DNA of 64,000 bases, taken from the NCBI RefSeq assembly GCF_004803815.1, contig NZ_CP012544.1, forward strand, positions 1,364,001-1,428,000, given 5' to 3'. Numbering within the stretch: position 1 is the first letter of the stretch; each line of letters starts with the position of its first letter. Positions 16,280-25,114 of the stretch are shown in pieces. The DNA is from Campylobacter showae (GTDB lineage Bacteria > Campylobacterota > Campylobacteria > Campylobacterales > Campylobacteraceae). The position numbers were made by a program, and so were the translations under genes. The notes under the pieces are model-generated. The model was not told where the DNA came from and ran no database searches. It was given only the letters and a program-made list of their open reading frames with translations.

Positions 16280-16504
16280 ATATTTCTCCGTTTTTCGTCT
16301 AAATTTCGGGCGTTAAATTTGATCGTTTTTAAAGGCTAGGAGCCGTAAATTTTACGCGCACAAACCCGCGCCTTTTCGGCGCTAAATTTAAAACCGCACG
16401 AAATCGTCAAATTTAAAATTCGCAGGATTTAACGAGGCAATTTTCATCCTCGCACGACTCAAATTTGACGCCGTTTTTTCATGCCGTCAAATTTAAAGCC
16501 AAAT
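16280..16504. other. Non-coding gap in the thiazole operon, dense in AAATTT
   Basis: No credible gene is present in these 225 bases between thiG and thiH. The hexamer AAATTT occurs eight times here (about one per 28 bases), mostly flanked by T/C before and A/G after. No THI-box riboswitch element (CTGAGA) was seen. Confidence 0.7.
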
Positions 16505-17281
16505 TTACTCCAAAAATCCCGTCAGCGGACTCGACGCGCGCGCGCTTTCGCTCACATTGCCAAGCCCGGATAGATACGCCAGCCTGCCCGCCTCTATCGC
16601 CAGCGCAAAGGCTCGCGCCATCGTTTTTACGTCGCCCGCAGTCGCGATAGCGGTGTTTGCCATCACGGCTGCGCAACCCATCTGCATCGCCTCGCACGCC
16701 TGCGCGGGACTGCCGATACCAGCATCCACGATCACGGGCAGGTCTATCTCGGCGAGCAAGATTTTAATAAATTCGCGCGTACAAAGGCCTTTGTTCGTCC
16801 CGATCGGAGCGCCAAGCGGCATCACGCACGCAGCTCCCGCCGAGGCCAGATCGCGCGCTACGTTTAGATCTGGATACATATAGGGCATTACGACAAAGCT
16901 CATATTTGCGAGCTTTTCAGTCGCTTTTATCGTCTCATAGTTATCTGGCAGCAGGTATTTACTGTCTCTGATGACCTCAACCTTCACGAGGTCGCCGCAG
17001 CCAGCCTCGCGCGCGAGCTTTGCGATACGCACGCACTCATCGGCGTTCCTGGCACCTGAGGTGTTTGGCAGTAGCGTCACGCCCTTTGGGATAAAGTCTA
17101 AGATATTTTCCAGTCCGCCCTCGTTTACGCGGCGAAGCGCCAGCGTCACGATCTGCGCGCCCGCCTCGTGCACCGCAGCCTCCAAAAGAGGCAATGAAAA
17201 TTTACCCGATCCCAGGATAAAGCGCGAGCTAAATTTATGCCCGCCAAGCTCTAAAATATCGTTATTTTCGTCAAATTTCAT
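16505..17281 (-). CDS. thiG: Thiazole synthase ThiG
   Basis: A 258-residue TIM-barrel enzyme that condenses ThiS thiocarboxylate, 2-iminoacetate and deoxyxylulose phosphate into the thiamine thiazole. Signatures include [12 protein letters not shown] at the start, the Schiff-base lysine in GDLVKVEVI, the phosphate site in the ALRRVN region and [31 protein letters not shown] near the end. The Shine-Dalgarno GGAGG lies inside the Gly-Gly codons that end thiS, one base before its stop, so translation is coupled. Confidence 0.96.
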   Translation of the reverse strand: MKFDENNDILELGGHKFSSRFILGSGKFSLPLLEAAVHEAGAQIVTLALRRVNEGGLENILDFIPKGVTLLPNTSGARNADECVRIAKLAREAGCGDLVKVEVIRDSKYLLPDNYETIKATEKLANMSFVVMPYMYPDLNVARDLASAGAACVMPLGAPIGTNKGLCTREFIKILLAEIDLPVIVDAGIGSPAQACEAMQMGCAAVMANTAIATAGDVKTMARAFALAIEAGRLAYLSGLGNVSESARASSPLTGFLE

Positions 17282-17282
17282 C

Positions 17283-17477
17283 TCAACCTCCGCCTACAAA
17301 ATGCACTATCTCGGCCGAGTCGCCGTCTCTTAGCGCCGTATCAAATTTATCTTTCGGCAAGATTTCACCGTTTAGCTCGACCGCGATGCGCTCGGGCCTT
17401 AGCCCCTTTGCAGCGAGCAGCTGCGCTACCGTTTTACCGATAAATTCGCCCCCATCTTTGCCGTTTATTTTTAGCAT
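17283..17477 (-). CDS. thiS: Sulfur carrier protein ThiS
   Basis: A 64-residue ubiquitin-like protein ending in VGGG, the C-terminal tail that is adenylated and thiocarboxylated to give sulfur to the thiazole. The start [12 protein letters not shown] and the hydrophobic end [11 protein letters not shown] match the family. It is the first gene of the thi operon, with a plausible promoter at 17541-17571. The ThiF adenylating enzyme that normally activates it, and which lies between thiS and thiG in C. jejuni, is not encoded here, so activation must use an enzyme encoded elsewhere. Confidence 0.95.
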   Translation of the reverse strand: MLKINGKDGGEFIGKTVAQLLAAKGLRPERIAVELNGEILPKDKFDTALRDGDSAEIVHFVGGG

Positions 17478-17540
17478 TTTCTTTCCGTTTTATTAAATTT
17501 AGCGCGCCTGTACGGGTCAAATTCGCGTCTAGAGCCGCCG

Positions 17541-17571
17541 ATTATAGCGCTTTTTGCTAAATTTAATCCAA
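17541..17571 (-). promoter_or_regulatory. Promoter of the thiSGH operon
   Basis: On the minus strand TTGGAT (17571-17566) precedes TATAAT (17546-17541) with a 19-base spacer; the start of thiS is 64 bases further on. It overlaps the last codons of the aryl-polyene exporter gene, so that operon probably reads toward thi. Confidence 0.5.
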
Positions 17572-19794
17572 ATTTTTCATCGCGAGCGTGCAGGCGGCAA
17601 GCCCGTAAAACGCGACGCAAAGGCTAACGGCTAGCCCAAAAACGCTAACTGCCGGCGTCTGACTAAAACTAAGCGCAAAAAACGAGATAAAGCTCGTGAT
17701 AAAAGCGGCAAATATCCCAAAAACGCGCTCCCGCCGCGACAAGTCGTCGTTTAATGCAAAGATAAGATAATCTATCCCGACCGCGCTCGCCAAAATGAGC
17801 CCGAAAATCGCAAAAATATTTACGCGAACGCCAAGCGCCGCAAAAGCGCAAAGTACGGCTAGCACGCCAAGCGCGATGATACTCATAACCAAAAGCGAGC
17901 GCGCCGCCCCGAAAAACGCCCACAAAAGCACAAACGCAACCAAAAACGCACCGCCCTTTAGCGCCGCGGCCCAGGCCTTGGCTTCGGTCAAATTTTGATT
18001 TAGCGCGCCGACGAAATCGACGCTAAAAGCGCCGTTTGCCTTTAAAATTTCATCCGTTTTAGCGCCGCTTGCAAGCCCCTCGGCGTATACCGCAGTGCTG
18101 TTTGGGCTAGGCAAAAACCGCGTCAAATTTTTTGCCGCGTCAAATTTTAAAATCTCGCTAACGCCGATAGTTTGAGCGTTTGCGATCTTTTCTAGCTCGG
18201 ATTTTACTAGCTCGCTAGGCAAGCCAAACTGTGCGTAAATTTTAAAGATCTCCTCGTCCTGAGCTGCCTCTTTAAAGATATTTTTTACACTTTCCTGCTC
18301 GGCGCGGCTTAGGATAAATTTAGAAATCGACGCGTAGTCTTTTACGAGATTTGCCTGCTTTAGCTCGCGCATCAGCCGCTTTTCGTCTCCGACCAGATCA
18401 CTGTCGCCCTTTATCACGATGACGGAGCTTTGCGGCGCGGCGCCCGTTATCTCGCTGATCTTTTTAGACTGTTCCAGTAGTTCTTGCGGCGAGTTTGCAT
18501 AGTCTTTGATCTGCTCTGGCGCGCTTAAGCTTTTAAAATTTAACGCTAAAATGAGGCCGCAAAGCGCAAATACTGCGAGTAAAATTTTTAAATTTATCAC
18601 TCCTGCCGTGCGCTCGCAAACTCTCGCAAATTTATCAAAAAACCTTGAAAACACGGCACTTTGCGAAAACGTCGCGCCCTCAAAGACAAAAGGCAGGCAA
18701 AAATATGTAAACAAAAACGCCCCAAGCAGCGTAAATAGCGAAAATACGGCAGTTTGGCGCAACAGCTCAAGCGAAGAAAAGGCAAAAACGCCGTATCCGC
18801 TCATCGTGATGCAAAGCCCGAGGAAGAAAATCTTAATCATCGGGCGTACGCTCGCGGCTGCGACGGGCACGTTTTGATTTTTACCCAGCCAGTGTAGCGC
18901 AAAATCAAACATAAGACCCACGAGGCTAGTGCCGATAACCACGACGATGACGCTAAGGCTCTCGTAAATCAAAAGCGAAGCCGCAAGCCCGCACGCAAAG
19001 CCGAAAATCGCGACGAAAGCGACACAAAAAATGCGCAAATTTTTAAACGCGAGTAGCAAAAAAATCGCGCAAAGGCTAAGCGAAACCGCACTCATGACCG
19101 CGCTTTCTTTGTCGCCGCCCGCTTTTCCGTAGGCTCCGTATAGCGCGCCGCAGCTAGCGTAAGCCTGCGCTCCGTCTTGTGCCGCAAGCTCGCGTACGCT
19201 TTCATAAAATTTGATCAAATTTCGCGGATCGTAGCCGGGCTTTAGGCGCGCTTTGACGAGGTAAAATTTCCTGCCCTCGTGTGCGGCTTCTAGCATCAAA
19301 TTTGACAAATTTAGGCTGATTTTAGAGCCATCCAGGCTCATGTGCGAGCTTAAGGCGAAAAAATCATCTTTCGCGTTAAGCGGCTTAAAGGCGAATTGAT
19401 TAAATAAATTTTGCGCGCTTTGCTTGAAAAACTCGTTTTTGTCTTTTACTAAAAGTTCAAAGGTTTGCTCGTTTAAAAGCGCGATTTTTAGGGTGTTTAG
19501 CTGAGTTAGATAGGAGGTTAAATTTACGTCCTGCTTTGCGCGGTACTCCTCAAAAATCCCGCTTTGCTCGGCTAAAATTTCGCTCTTTTCTAAAAACTCG
19601 GGTGAATCTGAAGCTAGCAAAAACTCGCTAGAAGCGCTATCAAGCATCGATTTTAGCGCTGTTTTCTCGGCAGAGTTTTCAAATTTTACGAGAGAAAAGA
19701 TGTCCGCATTTATCTTTTTCGCGTTTGCAAAACAAACGGCGAGCGCGGCCAAAAACGCCGCTAAAAAGATAAAAAAACGCGCGGATTTTTTCAT
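17563..19794 (-). CDS. MMPL/RND-family exporter of the aryl-polyene cluster (ApeM-like)
   Basis: A 743-residue inner-membrane protein of the MMPL type: one membrane helix, a large periplasmic domain (about 30-225), a block of five or six helices (about 230-370), a second helix and periplasmic domain (about 400-600) and a final helix block. Such proteins in aryl-polyene clusters are believed to move the pigment lipid, together with the LolA-like protein, to the outer membrane. ATG 19794 overlaps the LolA-like stop (ATGA). It is the last gene of the operon. Family firm, cargo inferred from context. Confidence 0.85.
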   Translation of the reverse strand: MKKSARFFIFLAAFLAALAVCFANAKKINADIFSLVKFENSAEKTALKSMLDSASSEFLLASDSPEFLEKSEILAEQSGIFEEYRAKQDVNLTSYLTQLNTLKIALLNEQTFELLVKDKNEFFKQSAQNLFNQFAFKPLNAKDDFFALSSHMSLDGSKISLNLSNLMLEAAHEGRKFYLVKARLKPGYDPRNLIKFYESVRELAAQDGAQAYASCGALYGAYGKAGGDKESAVMSAVSLSLCAIFLLLAFKNLRIFCVAFVAIFGFACGLAASLLIYESLSVIVVVIGTSLVGLMFDFALHWLGKNQNVPVAAASVRPMIKIFFLGLCITMSGYGVFAFSSLELLRQTAVFSLFTLLGAFLFTYFCLPFVFEGATFSQSAVFSRFFDKFARVCERTAGVINLKILLAVFALCGLILALNFKSLSAPEQIKDYANSPQELLEQSKKISEITGAAPQSSVIVIKGDSDLVGDEKRLMRELKQANLVKDYASISKFILSRAEQESVKNIFKEAAQDEEIFKIYAQFGLPSELVKSELEKIANAQTIGVSEILKFDAAKNLTRFLPSPNSTAVYAEGLASGAKTDEILKANGAFSVDFVGALNQNLTEAKAWAAALKGGAFLVAFVLLWAFFGAARSLLVMSIIALGVLAVLCAFAALGVRVNIFAIFGLILASAVGIDYLIFALNDDLSRRERVFGIFAAFITSFISFFALSFSQTPAVSVFGLAVSLCVAFYGLAACTLAMKNLD

Positions 19795-20312
19795 TTTACG
19801 TTGTAAAAATCATTTACCGTTTTATCGCCGCTAACCTCGTTTAGCACGATCTTACGGACGAATTTATCGCCTCCTACCAAGATACGCGTAAAGATTTGTT
19901 TTAGCAGCACGTTTTTAGGCGTGAGTTCGATTTTCCAGTTGTTTTTGTCGCCCGAGATTTTAAAGATAAATTCCTTCTCAAGCTCGGCTTTATCGAGCTT
20001 TATGATGGATAAAAATAGCTTTTTATCAAAATTTTGATCGATTTTTATGAGCTGATTGCCGCTTTTTTGAAAGATACCGCGCTCGTTTATGACGATGCTC
20101 ACCGCTATCGGGCTTAGCGTGTCGTAGAGCAGCTCGCTTTGGCTCAGTTCAAATTTACCGTAGCTTTTAAACTCCACGTTAAATCCGCTCAAAAACTTCG
20201 TCTGCGCGAAATCGCCGCTGATATTTTGCGTTTTGATTTGAGATTTTATCTCGTTAAAATCAAGCCCCATCAGGCTCGCCGCCAAACTAAAAATTATCGC
20301 TATTTTTTTCAT
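19791..20312 (-). CDS. LolA-like periplasmic carrier (ApeL-like)
   Basis: A 173-residue exported protein with a signal peptide (MKKIAIIFSLAASLMG). The body resembles the LolA lipoprotein-carrier fold, with SGDFAQTKFLSGFNVEFKSYGKFELS and repeated beta strands forming a half barrel. In aryl-polyene clusters a LolA-like protein sits beside the MMPL exporter and presumably ferries the polyene lipid across the periplasm. Start ATG 20312 has AAGG 7 bases upstream and overlaps the thioesterase gene by 26 bases. Confidence 0.82.
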   Translation of the reverse strand: MKKIAIIFSLAASLMGLDFNEIKSQIKTQNISGDFAQTKFLSGFNVEFKSYGKFELSQSELLYDTLSPIAVSIVINERGIFQKSGNQLIKIDQNFDKKLFLSIIKLDKAELEKEFIFKISGDKNNWKIELTPKNVLLKQIFTRILVGGDKFVRKIVLNEVSGDKTVNDFYNVK

Positions 20313-20718
20313 TTATATACCTTTTTATTGCATTTTGTAACTCTTGCGGGATCTCAAAGCACGTCTGCATCGCGCGCATATCCACGGCTGCCTGCGAGCT
20401 CGTGCCCGTACACAGCGTCTCGCCTGTTTTTGCACTTTTTACGACGTAGCTGATCTTTAGAAAGCACTCGCACTCCTTTAGCGTCGCCTCCACCTCGATC
20501 TCGTCGCCGAAAAACACGGGTTTTATGTATTTCGCCTCGATTTTTACGATCGGGTAGGCATAGCCGTCCGCCCTCATCGCCTCGTAGTCGTAGCCTATCT
20601 CCTCCAGCAGCGCGCATCTAGCCGTCTCAAAATACTTCACGTAGTTGCCGTGCCACACGACGTTCATGCTGTCCACGTCGTAAAACTGCGCCTTTAGCGC
20701 GACTGATTTTGATATCAT
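20287..20718 (-). CDS. 4HBT-type acyl thioesterase (ApeK-like)
   Basis: A hot-dog thioesterase of 143 residues. The active-site motif YDVDSMNVVWHGNYVKYFE holds the catalytic Asp, typical of the 4-hydroxybenzoyl-CoA thioesterase family, and ALLEEIGYDYEAM follows as usual. ATG 20718 is chosen because GGAG lies 5 bases upstream and it begins one base after the upstream stop; the frame extends six codons further without support. In aryl-polyene synthesis it may release or edit acyl chains from the carrier proteins. Confidence 0.86.
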   Translation of the reverse strand: MISKSVALKAQFYDVDSMNVVWHGNYVKYFETARCALLEEIGYDYEAMRADGYAYPIVKIEAKYIKPVFFGDEIEVEATLKECECFLKISYVVKSAKTGETLCTGTSSQAAVDMRAMQTCFEIPQELQNAIKRYINEKNSDNF

Positions 20719-20719
20719 C

Positions 20720-22417
20720 TCATCTCCAAAAATCAAAAAAATTAAACCACTGCGCGGGCGTTTGCTTGCAGCGATTTTCTAGCTCGCGGACGTAAATTTG
20801 CAGATATTCGCGAGCTGCGGCGACCCTATCTCGCCCTAGCTTTACGGCACTTGCTAGCGGCACGAGCTCGATCCTAAATTTACCGTCTATCTTTTGACAC
20901 CACAGCGAGCTTATCTTTACGCCTAAAATCCCCGCGATCAGGTACGGACCGTAGTTAAAGCTCGCTTCCTTGCCCAGAAATTTCACCCGCGCGGCCTTAT
21001 CGCCGCCAAGAGGCGTTCTATCGCCCATTATGCCGATGTGCTGGCCGTTTTCGACGATATTTTTTAGCTCCAGCATTGCGGCAACGTCGAGCTCATTGAC
21101 CAGCATCATGCGCACGCTGCCGTCGTTTTGGCTGATGCGCTTTAGCACTTCGTTAAACTCGCGCGAGTTTTTGTCGTAAACCAAAATCACCATCCTAAAG
21201 CCATCGACGCGCGCGCCCAAAGTCTTACAAATTTCGACGTTTCCAAGGTGCGCCGTGAGCAAAATTTGCCCCTTTTGCGCGCCGATTAGTTCGCTTTTTA
21301 TACGCTCTAGGTCAATGATTTCTAGCTCGCTATCCTTGATCTTGCCTTTCCAGACTCTAAATTTATCGCAAATGGCTCCGCCAAACGCCTCAAAATGGCT
21401 AAAAACGCTCGTGTCTTTTAGCGTCTGCGCGCCCGCAAAAACGCTTAAATTTCGTCTAAACTCGGCGATATTTTTGCGCTCGTTTTTTGAAAATATATAA
21501 TAAAACCAAACTACGATTTTAATGATAAGCTTTAGCGCAAACTCGGGCAAAATTTGCGACAAAAATAGGCTAAGTCTTAAAAAAAACGCCCCTCCTTTTT
21601 CCTGCTTTTCCCACCAGAGATTTTGCTCGGCGTTTTCCTGAGGTTCTACGGAAATTTGAGCGTTTGTCCCATTTTTTTCGCTCGAATTTAACCCGCACGC
21701 TCGCCAAATTTTACCCAGCGCAAATTTAGGCAGAGAAAAGAAGCATTTTGCGTGCATGAGGCTGATTAGCGCGTTATCGCGTAACATCTTAAAGTGCGAA
21801 ACGCCGCCCTTTTCGTAGCGCACGTACGTATCTATCCAGCGCACGTCGATGCCCTGTCTTACGGCATTTACGAGGATCTCGATGTCAAATTCCATCCTAT
21901 TTGTTTTGCTTTTTGCTGCCGCTTTTTTAAGCTGCTCTAAAGGATAGACGCGAAAGCCGCACATAGCGTCTTTGACGCCAAGACTTAGCGTATTTATCGC
22001 GACCCAAAAATTCGTGATCTTTCTGCCGTAAACGCGGGATTTTGGCGCGTCCTCGCCGTAAATGGGATTTGCACAGACGATACTTTGCGGATACGCCTCG
22101 CTCTCGCGCAAAAACTCGCCGATGAGCGCCGCGTCGTGCTGAAAATCGGCGTCGATTTGCAAAACGTGGCTAAATCCGCGCTCGGATGCAAATTTAAACC
22201 CGTCCTTCATCGCGATGCCCTTGCCGCCGTTTTGCGCGCGCGTTAGTAGCAAGATACCCTCCGTTCGCTCAAGCTCCGCTAAAATTTGCTTACTCACCTC
22301 ATCCGAGCCGTCGTCCACGACGATAACGGGCAGCTCGTATGTTTTTAGCGCGGCGATCAGGGCTTTGATATTTTGCGGATGGTTGTAAAACGGCACCAAA
22401 AACGCAAATTTATTCAA
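20720..22417 (-). CDS. GT2 glycosyltransferase fused to a lysophospholipid-type acyltransferase (ApeJ-like)
   Basis: A two-domain protein. Residues about 1-230 are a GT2 glycosyltransferase (FLVPFYNHP, IVVDDGSDE, LQIDADFQHD); after a linker the C-terminal about 300 residues form an LpxL-type acyltransferase (TAHLGNVEICK, IGMGDRTPLGG). This fusion is a hallmark of aryl-polyene clusters and probably builds the lipid anchor of the pigment. TTG 22417 is preferred because GGAAGG lies 7 bases upstream, it overlaps the preceding stop (TTGA) and gives the family start NKFAFLVPFYN; ATG 22441 is an alternative. Confidence 0.85.
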   Translation of the reverse strand: MNKFAFLVPFYNHPQNIKALIAALKTYELPVIVVDDGSDEVSKQILAELERTEGILLLTRAQNGGKGIAMKDGFKFASERGFSHVLQIDADFQHDAALIGEFLRESEAYPQSIVCANPIYGEDAPKSRVYGRKITNFWVAINTLSLGVKDAMCGFRVYPLEQLKKAAAKSKTNRMEFDIEILVNAVRQGIDVRWIDTYVRYEKGGVSHFKMLRDNALISLMHAKCFFSLPKFALGKIWRACGLNSSEKNGTNAQISVEPQENAEQNLWWEKQEKGGAFFLRLSLFLSQILPEFALKLIIKIVVWFYYIFSKNERKNIAEFRRNLSVFAGAQTLKDTSVFSHFEAFGGAICDKFRVWKGKIKDSELEIIDLERIKSELIGAQKGQILLTAHLGNVEICKTLGARVDGFRMVILVYDKNSREFNEVLKRISQNDGSVRMMLVNELDVAAMLELKNIVENGQHIGIMGDRTPLGGDKAARVKFLGKEASFNYGPYLIAGILGVKISSLWCQKIDGKFRIELVPLASAVKLGRDRVAAAREYLQIYVRELENRCKQTPAQWFNFFDFWR

Positions 22418-24093
22418 AGTGCGGCCCTTCCCGTCGAGCATTTTTCGCCGTTGCAAAACAACTCGAAGTAAAGCTTGCCGCCGCGTTTTTCAAAACAAAC
22501 GCGAAGTGCGTCTCCAGGTCTAACAAATTTCATAAATTTTAGATTTTCCACCGTATTAAGGCCGCTAACGTCGATACCTACGCCACTAGCTAGCTCAAAG
22601 ACGTAGTCAAGCTGCATAAAGCCAGGTAGCAGCGGTAAATTTGGAAAATGGCTCTCGAAAATCTCAAGCCCCGCGTGCATGATAGCGCTAAATTTGTACT
22701 TTTGCGCGTGGTTTTCGAGCCGCTCACCGCTTGTGTCAAATTTAACGCAGCCAGCATTTGTGCCGCAGTTTAAACCGCTCTCTAAATTTTGGCCGTTTTG
22801 GCAAATTTGACCGCCGCAAATTTCGCTCGCTTTGTTTACCGCCCCGCCGCTCCAGACGGGTTTGGGACTAGCAAACAGCGCGTTTTCAAATTCGCTTTTT
22901 TCAAATTTGCCCTGCTGATTTCGCGGCATTTTTTCTACTATTTTAAAGTATCGGACGCTGTTTTTAAACTCAAGCCTCAAAAGCTCTTTTAGCTCGGCTA
23001 CCACGCCTTTTTTGCCGATTTTTCTAAATTTTTTTAGCCCCTCGCCGTTAAACTCCAAAAGCGCGGCGATGCGTTTAAATTTCGGATGCGGCGCGCAGTA
23101 GCAGTCCGCGAGCAAGCCGCTTTCTAGCAGCTTTGCTTCGATACTCTCCAGGCTCACGCGCTTGTCGTTTAGCTTCACGATGCGGTCTATCCTGCCTTGT
23201 AGCGCGAGGCGTCCCTCGTCGATACTCGCCGCGTCGTTAGTCTGAAAAAACTCGCACCAAGGCGAGCTCACGTTTAGCGCGCCTCTATCGTCCAGTCCCG
23301 CGTCCACCGCACCAAACAGCCTAAGCTCGCACCCCTCGTCCCTAGCCACTATGCCCGTTTCCGTACTGCCGTAGATTTCGATGATCCGCGCATCGCAGAT
23401 TCGGCCCAGCTCGTCTCTTAGCTCTTTTTTTAACGGCGAACCCGCGCTTACGATCCCGCTTAAGCCTTTTAGCGCGCTTGCAGCGGGGCTTTGAGCGAGA
23501 GTTCTAAGTAGCACCGGACTAGCGATAAATACGTGATTTACAAGGTCTAAACCCAAAATCGCCTCGGGGTAGTTTAGCTCGTCCGCGATGACGCGAGCGC
23601 CCAGCACTAGCGGCAAAAAGACCTTAAACGTAAGTCCGAACATGTGCCTGTGCGAAACGCTCGAAAAAAAGGTATTTTGGCTACTAAAATTTAGCTCGCC
23701 CGCTAGATACTCGCTCTCTTTTATCATCTGCGCGAGCGTTTTTTCTATCATCTTGCTTTTGCCGCTTGAGCCTGAAGTTTGCAGGTAAAATTTAGCCTGC
23801 GGATCAAATTTAAGCCCCTTTGCGGGCTCCTTTGCAAGAAAATTTAAAAAATTTTCGTCGTTTACGGCGGTCAAATTTGGCTCATAAACCGGCTTTGCCA
23901 GCACGCAGGGCGCAGACCCAACCAAAAGCGAGCCGAAAAAAGCAGCGTAAAATTTAAACGCGTCGTCAATGTAAATTTGTAGCTCTTTTACGCCCCCTTT
24001 TTCTAAAAACGCGGCAAATCTAAGGCACGCGTCAAAGACGTCGCGAGAGTCGTCCGTAAATCTAAAATTTTTTAAATTTTCCTCAAAGCTCAT
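22414..24093 (-). CDS. Acyl-ACP ligase fused to a hot-dog dehydratase (ApeH-ApeI fusion)
   Basis: A 559-residue protein with two functions. Residues about 1-400 form an AMP-binding ligase: the nucleotide loop LQTSGSSGKSKM and the motif IEIYGSTETG are clear. About 60 residues of Cys/Asn-rich linker follow, then a FabA/FabZ-like hot-dog domain (KYKFSAIMHAGLEIFESHFPNLP, LPGFMQLDYVFELA) from about residue 465. In most aryl-polyene clusters the ligase ApeH, which loads the aromatic starter onto a carrier protein, and the dehydratase ApeI are separate genes; here they are joined in one frame. Confidence 0.85.
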   Translation of the reverse strand: MSFEENLKNFRFTDDSRDVFDACLRFAAFLEKGGVKELQIYIDDAFKFYAAFFGSLLVGSAPCVLAKPVYEPNLTAVNDENFLNFLAKEPAKGLKFDPQAKFYLQTSGSSGKSKMIEKTLAQMIKESEYLAGELNFSSQNTFFSSVSHRHMFGLTFKVFLPLVLGARVIADELNYPEAILGLDLVNHVFIASPVLLRTLAQSPAASALKGLSGIVSAGSPLKKELRDELGRICDARIIEIYGSTETGIVARDEGCELRLFGAVDAGLDDRGALNVSSPWCEFFQTNDAASIDEGRLALQGRIDRIVKLNDKRVSLESIEAKLLESGLLADCYCAPHPKFKRIAALLEFNGEGLKKFRKIGKKGVVAELKELLRLEFKNSVRYFKIVEKMPRNQQGKFEKSEFENALFASPKPVWSGGAVNKASEICGGQICQNGQNLESGLNCGTNAGCVKFDTSGERLENHAQKYKFSAIMHAGLEIFESHFPNLPLLPGFMQLDYVFELASGVGIDVSGLNTVENLKFMKFVRPGDALRVCFEKRGGKLYFELFCNGEKCSTGRAAL

Positions 24094-24619
24094 TATTTTT
24101 TATAAATCTCTTTCTAAACAAAATTTCCCCGAAAAATAGCGCCCCCATCAGCGCGTAAGAGACCGCGCCGCTATAAACGCTCCAGTAAAATTTATTCTCC
24201 ATCAAGGCTAGTGCAAGCGAGAGGGCGGCGTTAAAAACAAAAAAAGCGCACCAAATTTTGGTCAAATTTCGCGTATAAGCCACGCCTTTTTCGTCCAAAT
24301 TTGGCTCTTTTAGTTTTGCTATTTTGGTGATGACGGCTTCGTTTTTTAAGCTAAAAGCAAAAAAAACCAAAAACGCCAAACTCACCAAAACAGGGTAAAG
24401 ATACGCTAAAAATCCGCCTCTAAAAATCATACAAACTATGAAAAAAACGGCCGCCGCGATACTAAGCTTCCTCTCAAAACCGCTTGAATACGCCCCGCGC
24501 GCTATCCACAGCATAGCAAGCGCCCAAACGACCCAAAAGGCAAAATCACCCGCGAAAAATAGCGCAAACGGATAAAGGACGCTAACTACGCTTAGGGCGA
24601 TTTTAAGCTTGCTCGTCAA
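24083..24619 (-). CDS. COG4648-type membrane protein (ApeG-like)
   Basis: A 178-residue integral membrane protein with five or six hydrophobic segments and the typical middle GVAYTRNLTKIWCAFFVFNA. It belongs to a family found in aryl-polyene clusters between the carrier proteins and the acyl ligase; its function is not established. TTG 24619 is the only start that keeps the first helix; it overlaps the carrier protein gene by 17 bases, and its own 3' end overlaps the ligase by 11 bases, so expression is coupled. Confidence 0.8.
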   Translation of the reverse strand: MTSKLKIALSVVSVLYPFALFFAGDFAFWVVWALAMLWIARGAYSSGFERKLSIAAAVFFIVCMIFRGGFLAYLYPVLVSLAFLVFFAFSLKNEAVITKIAKLKEPNLDEKGVAYTRNLTKIWCAFFVFNAALSLALALMENKFYWSVYSGAVSYALMGALFFGEILFRKRFIKNNEL

Positions 24620-24854
24620 ATTTTTTAGCCACCGCGTTTACGATGTCTTCGAGCGTTTTTACGTTTTTAAAGTCTTCAGGCATCAATCGGTGGCCCGTTT
24701 TGCGCTTGATGTGGTCTATTAGGTCGATCGCGTCGATGCTATCTATCTGAAGATCCTCGTAAATGCGCGTTTGCGGCGTGATTTTAGCCTCGTCGATCTC
24801 AAAAAGCTGCACGAGCGCGGACTTTAAAATCTCAAAAATTTCTTCCTGCTTCAT
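24603..24854 (-). CDS. Acyl carrier protein 2 of the aryl-polyene cluster (ApeF-like)
   Basis: An 83-residue acyl carrier protein. The phosphopantetheine serine is in LQIDSIDAIDLIDHI. It follows another carrier gene by two bases. Aryl-polyene assembly uses two different carriers, one bearing the growing chain, which explains the pair. The residues after the Ser helix (KRKTGHRLMPEDFKN) differ clearly from those of the first carrier, arguing against a recent duplication. Confidence 0.92.
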   Translation of the reverse strand: MKQEEIFEILKSALVQLFEIDEAKITPQTRIYEDLQIDSIDAIDLIDHIKRKTGHRLMPEDFKNVKTLEDIVNAVAKKFDEQA

Positions 24855-24856
24855 CG

Positions 24857-25114
24857 TTATTTCCTGTTTTCAAAGATATATTGCGCGAGGCTTTTTACGC
24901 TGTAAAAAATCTCTTTTAAATTTGCCGTTTTAGAGTCAAGTACCAAACCGTAGCTTTTTTGTACCGCAAGGCCAAGCTCGAGCGCATCGACGCTATCAAG
25001 ACCTAGCCCCTCGTTAAAAAGCGGCGCGTTCTCGTCGATATCGCTTGGTTTCATATCCTCTAAATTTAAGCTCTTTATGATGAGCTCTTTTATCTCATCT
25101 ATTAGTTCGTTCAT
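24857..25114 (-). CDS. Acyl carrier protein 1 of the aryl-polyene cluster (ApeE-like)
   Basis: An 85-residue acyl carrier protein, with the phosphopantetheine serine in LGLDSVDALELGLAV. It begins inside the last codons of the acyltransferase gene (overlap of 4 bases, ATGA). In the type II aryl-polyene synthase the carrier holds the polyene while ketosynthase, ketoreductase and dehydratase act on it. The housekeeping ACP of fatty-acid synthesis is not in this window. Confidence 0.92.
   Translation of the reverse strand: MNELIDEIKELIIKSLNLEDMKPSDIDENAPLFNEGLGLDSVDALELGLAVQKSYGLVLDSKTANLKEIFYSVKSLAQYIFENRK

Noticed and set aside
17478-17562. Possible TPP riboswitch before thiS
   Set aside because: No CTGAGA or other THI-box element was found on the minus strand, and the leader of about 60 bases is too short for the aptamer.
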